From CAVTWH01 sp963794685 (GTDB taxonomy: Bacteria > Actinomycetota > Actinomycetes > Mycobacteriales > Micromonosporaceae): a DNA stretch of 64,000 bases. The DNA lies in assembly GCA_963794685.1 (NCBI GenBank), contig CAWCFK010000010.1, positions 868,001 through 932,000 on the forward strand, given 5' to 3'. A program made the position numbers and the translations under genes. Shown here in pieces: positions 59,895 to 64,000 of this stretch; position 1 is the stretch's first letter, and each line of letters begins with the position of its first letter. Under the pieces are notes generated by a model. The model was given only the letters and a program-made list of their open reading frames with translations. It was not told where the DNA came from and made no database searches.

Positions 59895-62800
59895 ATGAGA
59901 AGAAAGCTTGTGCTCCGCGCGCTGGCGATAGCCGGCGCGATCGGGCTCGTCATCGCGGCCGGAGCCAACCTGCCCGCGTCCGCGGCCGGCTCCAACCTCG
60001 CCTCCGGCAAGGCCGCCTCGGCCAGCAGCACCAACGCCAGCTTCACCGCCGGCAACCTCAACGACGGCAACCAGGGCAGCTACTGGGAGAGCAGCGGCGC
60101 GCTCCCGCAGTGGGCGCAGATCGACCTGGGCGCCAACACCAGCATCAACCAGGTCGTGCTGAAGCTGCCCACCGGCTGGGGCGCGCGCACCGAGACGCTC
60201 TCCATCCAGGGCAGCACCTCCGGCGGCAGCTTCACCACCATCGTCGCCTCGACCGGCTACAACTTCGCCCCGGGCAGCTCCAACACGGTCACCATCAACT
60301 TCGGCGCCACCTCGGTGCGCTACGTCCGGGCGAACATCACCGCCAACACCGGCTGGGCCGCCGCGCAGCTCTCCGAGTTCGAGATCTACGGACCGACCAC
60401 CACCGGCTCGAACCTGGCCGCCGGTCGGACCATGACCTCCAGCGGCGTGTCGCAGACCTACGGGCCGGGCAACGCCAACGACGGCAACCAGGGCACCTAC
60501 TGGGAGAGCACCAACAACGCCTTCCCGCAGTGGCTCCAGGTCGACCTCGGCTCGGCGGTCGCGATCAACAAGGTGATCCTGAAGACCCCCACGCTGTCCG
60601 GCTGGGGCGCGCGCACCGAGACGCTGTCGATCCAGGGCAGCACCGACAACTCCACCTTCAGCACCCTGGTGGCCTCGGCGGCGTACAACTTCGACCCGGC
60701 CAGCGGGGCAGCCTCGACGATCACCGTCAACCAGACCACCACCCGGTACGTGCGGGTGCTGATCACCGCCAACACCGGCTGGCCGGCCGGGCAGATCGCC
60801 GAGTTCGAGGTCTACGGCCCGACCACCGGTGACGTGACCGCGCCGAGCGCGCCGAGCAACCTCGCCTACACCCAGCCGGCGACCGGGCAGATCAAGCTGA
60901 CCTGGTCGGCGTCGACGGACGCGGTGGGCGTCACCGGGTACGACATCTACCTGAACAACGCGCTGCTCACCACGGTGCCGTCCAGCACGTTGACGTACAC
61001 CGACAGCCAGCCGGCCACCGCCACGGTGACCTACTTCGTCCGGGCGCACGACGCGGCCGGCAACCAGTCGGGCAGCAGCAACAGCGTGACCCGCACCGGG
61101 CAGAGCACCGGGGACACCCAGGCCCCGAGCGCGCCCACCAACCTGGCCTACAGCCAGCCGGCGTCCGGGCAGATCAAGCTGACCTGGTCGGCCGCGAACG
61201 ACAACGTGGGCGTCACCGGGTACGACATCTTCCGCAACGGGGTCGCGGCCACCACGGTCAGCGGCAGCACGTTGACCTACACCGACAACCAGCCGGACAC
61301 GGCCACCGTCTCCTACACGGTGCGGGCGCATGACGCGGCGGGCAACCAGTCCACCGACAGCAACACGGTCACCCGGGTCGGCTCCGGTGGCGGCGGCACC
61401 AACCTGGCCGTCGGGCGGCCGGTCACCGGCTCCGCCAACACCTGGATCTACGTGCCGGCCAACGTCAACGACGGCGACCTGACCACGTACTTCGAGAGCG
61501 CCGGCTTCCCCGGCAACGTCACCGTCAGCCTGCTCGGCAACGCCACCCTCAACTCGGTCGTGGTGAAGCTGAACCCGGACTCGGCGTGGGGCGCACGGAC
61601 CCAGAACATCGCCGTCCTCGGCCAGCTCGCCTCCGGTGGCTCGTTCGTCACCCTGGCCGCTGCCAAGGACTACGCGTTCAACCCGTCCTCCGGTAACTCG
61701 GTGACCATTCCGGTTTCCGGGGCGTACCAGAACATCCAGCTCGTCATCAACAGCAACAGCGGCGCCGGCGGCGGGCAGGTGGCGGAGTTCCAGGTCCTCG
61801 GCACCCCGGCCCCCAACCCGGACCTGACGGTCACCGCCGCGTCGTGGACGCCGGCCAGCCCGGTCGAGACCGACGCGATCACCGCGTCGGCGACGGTCCG
61901 CAACAGCGGCACCGCAGCGTCGGCGGCGACAAACGTCAACTTCTACCTGGGTACGACGAAGGTCGGCACGGCCTCCGTCGGAGCCCTCGCCGTCGGGGCC
62001 GGCACCACGGTCACCGCCAGCATCGGCACCCAGACCGCGGGCAGCTACGCCCTCACCGCGAAGGTCGACGAGGCCAACACGGTGGTGGAACTCAACGACG
62101 CCAACAACTCCTTCACCACCTCGACCAACCTGGTCGTGTCGCCGGTGCAGAGCTCCGACCTGGTCGGCTCGACCAGTTGGAGTCCGGGCAACCCGGCCGT
62201 CGGCAACACGGTGAACTTCACGGTGGCGCTGAAGAACCAGGGCACCATCGCGTCGGCCAGTGGCGCGCACGCGGTCACGGTGACCGTGCTGGACGCCAAC
62301 AACGCCACCGTCAAGACGCTCACCGGCTCGTACAGCGGCAGCCTCGCGGCGGGGGCCAGCGCCAACGTGAGCGTCGGGGTCGTGGGTGGCCACCAACGGC
62401 AAGTTCACCGTGCGGACCGTGGTCGCGGTGGACGGCAACGAGCTGGCCGTCAAGCAGGCCAACAACACCAGCCACCACCTCGCTCTACGTCGGCCAGGGC
62501 GCGAACATGCCCTACGACTCCTACGAGGCGGAGGCCGGCTCGGTCGGTGGCGGCGCAGCCGTCGTCGGCCCGAACCGGACCATCGGCGACCTCGCCGGTG
62601 AGGCGTCCGGGCGCAAGGCGGTCACCCTGAACTCGACCGGCTCGTACGTGCAGTGGACGTCGCGGGCAGCCACCAACACCTTCGTGGTCCGGTTCTCGAT
62701 CCCGGACTCGGCGGGCGGCGGCGGCACCAACTCGACGCTGAACCTCTACGCCAACGGCACCCTGGTCAAGTCGCTGGACCTGAACTCGCACTTCGCGTGG

Positions 62801-64000
62801 CTCTACGGCGCGGAGACCGGGCCGGGCAACTCGCCCAGCGCCGGCAGCCCCCGGCACATCTACGACGAGGCGAGCTTCCTGCTCCCGTCGTCGTACCCGC
62901 AGGGGACCGTGTTCAAGCTGCAGAAGGACTCGGGCAACGGTTCGCAGTACGCCATCGACTTCATGAACCTGGAGCAGGTGGCCCCGGTGGCCAATCCCGG
63001 ACGCGGCGCACTACGCCGTGCCGACCGGCTTCACCGGGCAGGACGTGCAGGCCGCGCTGGACAAGGTGCGGATGGACACCACCGGCACCTGGACCGGCGT
63101 CTACCTGCCCGCCGGCCAGTACAGCATCACCAACAAGCTGACCATCTACGGCAAGGCGGCGAAGATCGTCGGCGCCGGACCGTGGTACAGCCAGTTCGTG
63201 GTGCCGACGAACCAGGAGAACACCGACGCCGGCTTCTCGTTGCAGTCCGGCGCCAGCGGCTCCTCGTTCACCGGGTTCGCGTTCTTCGGCAACTACACGT
63301 CCCGCATCGACGGTCCGGGCCACACCTGGGACCTGAAGGACCAGTCGAACATCACCCTCGACAACATCTGGGTCGAACACCAGGTGGTCGGGGTGTGGGG
63401 CGCGGCCAACGTGCAGAACTCCACCTTCAAGAACATGCGGATCCGGGACACCTACGCCGACGGCATCAACCTGACCAACGGCAGCCAGGGCAACCTGATC
63501 ACCAACACCGAGGCCCGGTCCACCGGTGACGACAGCTTCGCGCTGTTCGCCGCCACCGACCAGAACTCCGGCGACCTGAAGAACAACACCATCCAGAACG
63601 TCACGGCGCTGCTGCCGTGGCGGGCGGCGGGTGTCGCCGTCTACGGCGGGTACGCCAACACGATCCAGAACTTCGTGGTGGCGGACACGCTGTGCTACTC
63701 GGGTCTGACGATCAGCTCGCTGGACTTCGGGTACTCGTTCCCCGGCTTCGGGGCCAGCCCGCCGACCGTCATCCAGAACTTCTCGCTGATCCGTGACGGC
63801 GGGCACTTCTGGGGTCAGCAGGTGTTCGGGGCGATCTGGGTGTTCAGCGCCACGGATCCGTTCCAGGGCATCCGGGTCAACGACGCCACCATCACCGATC
63901 CGACGTACTCGGGCATCATGTTCCAGACCGACTACATCGGTGGCCAGCCGGCCTTCCCGGTGACCGACACCATCTTCACCAACACCACGATCACCGGCGC
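59895..64000 (+). CDS. Secreted multidomain GH87 alpha-1,3-glucanase (mutanase/mycodextranase), 3' end outside window, three frameshifts
   Basis: At least 1370 residues from ATG 59895, with AGGAAG nine bases upstream. A signal peptide (about 1-33) leads to two discoidin/CBM32-type domains (LDDGNQGSYWES-like blocks; ARTETLSIQGS occurs in both). Next come two fibronectin III modules (GVTGYDIYLNN, GVTGYDIFRNG), a third discoidin-like domain, two CARDB-like modules and a CBM6-like domain (YEAEAGSVGGGAAVVG, YVQWTSRAATNTFVVRFS). The GH87 right-handed beta-helix follows, with YADGINLTNGSQGN and ARSTGDDSFALFA, whose Asp residues match the catalytic cluster. It should hydrolyse alpha-1,3-glucan of fungal walls or bacterial biofilm. 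Breaks at about 62385, 62472 and 62995 look like sequencing indels. The end lies outside the window. Confidence 0.87.

Noticed and set aside
59448..62468. Leftward 1006-codon frame opposite the GH87 gene
   Set aside because: Gly/Arg/Val-rich shadow of repeated discoidin and fibronectin modules on the coding strand.

Overview
The window is very GC-rich, uses GTG starts heavily and encodes typical actinomycete proteins. These include a HrdD/SigB-type sigma factor, septum-formation lipoproteins, CBM2/CBM5-bearing secreted hydrolases and the SCO3051/3052-like order of acyl-CoA dehydrogenase next to UDP-glucose dehydrogenase and purEK. Gene content and style suggest a soil filamentous actinomycete, most probably of the Micromonosporaceae (inference). 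No tRNA, rRNA, CRISPR array, complete insertion sequence or prophage was seen.

Layout. 1-13.5 kb is mostly housekeeping: a truncated nuclease-like protein, acyl-CoA dehydrogenase, UDP-glucose dehydrogenase, a giant polytopic membrane protein with a repeated module, purE/purK, a conserved small protein and a YyaL-type thioredoxin-domain protein. 13.7-14.7 kb is a graveyard of three unrelated gene fragments (Rhs, a DUF1579-like protein, a DHFR/RibD-C protein). 15-26.3 kb is a surface-glycan locus. Two paralogous YfhO-like membrane proteins flank a GT4-like glycosyltransferase, two SAM methyltransferases, an LPG-synthase-type (flippase-like) membrane protein and a GT2 polyprenyl-phosphate-type glycosyltransferase. 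26.4-32 kb holds a GH5 cellulase, an Smr protein, an orphan sugar-type ABC ATPase, a DUF6232-like protein and a group 2 sigma factor. 32-41.8 kb carries an epimerase, soluble transhydrogenase, a c-di-AMP riboswitch ahead of an NlpC/P60 hydrolase, a tightly overlapped three-gene phosphorelay operon, and rocD/ddaH.

42.4-48.3 kb is a chitin-degradation island: a two-gene GH18-CBM5/12 operon and a third GH18 chitinase, with purC between them. It is followed by a lactonase, a LacI regulator with its own CebR-like operator, DUF3817, a cold-shock protein and a serA/D-2-hydroxyacid dehydrogenase pair. The last 10 kb has a septum-formation lipoprotein, a secreted beta-propeller, an HhH protein plus OmpA/BON protein operon, and a huge multidomain GH87 alpha-1,3-glucanase that runs off the right edge. 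Cellulase, chitinases and alpha-1,3-glucanase together look like a set for digesting plant litter and fungal walls.

A recurring feature is single-base frameshifts inside otherwise well conserved genes (acyl-CoA dehydrogenase, ugd, first YfhO gene, GT4, methyltransferase 1, ddaH, rocD, GH87). They look more like consensus errors at G/C-rich runs than like decay. Affected genes are given as one composite feature with the break positions noted.
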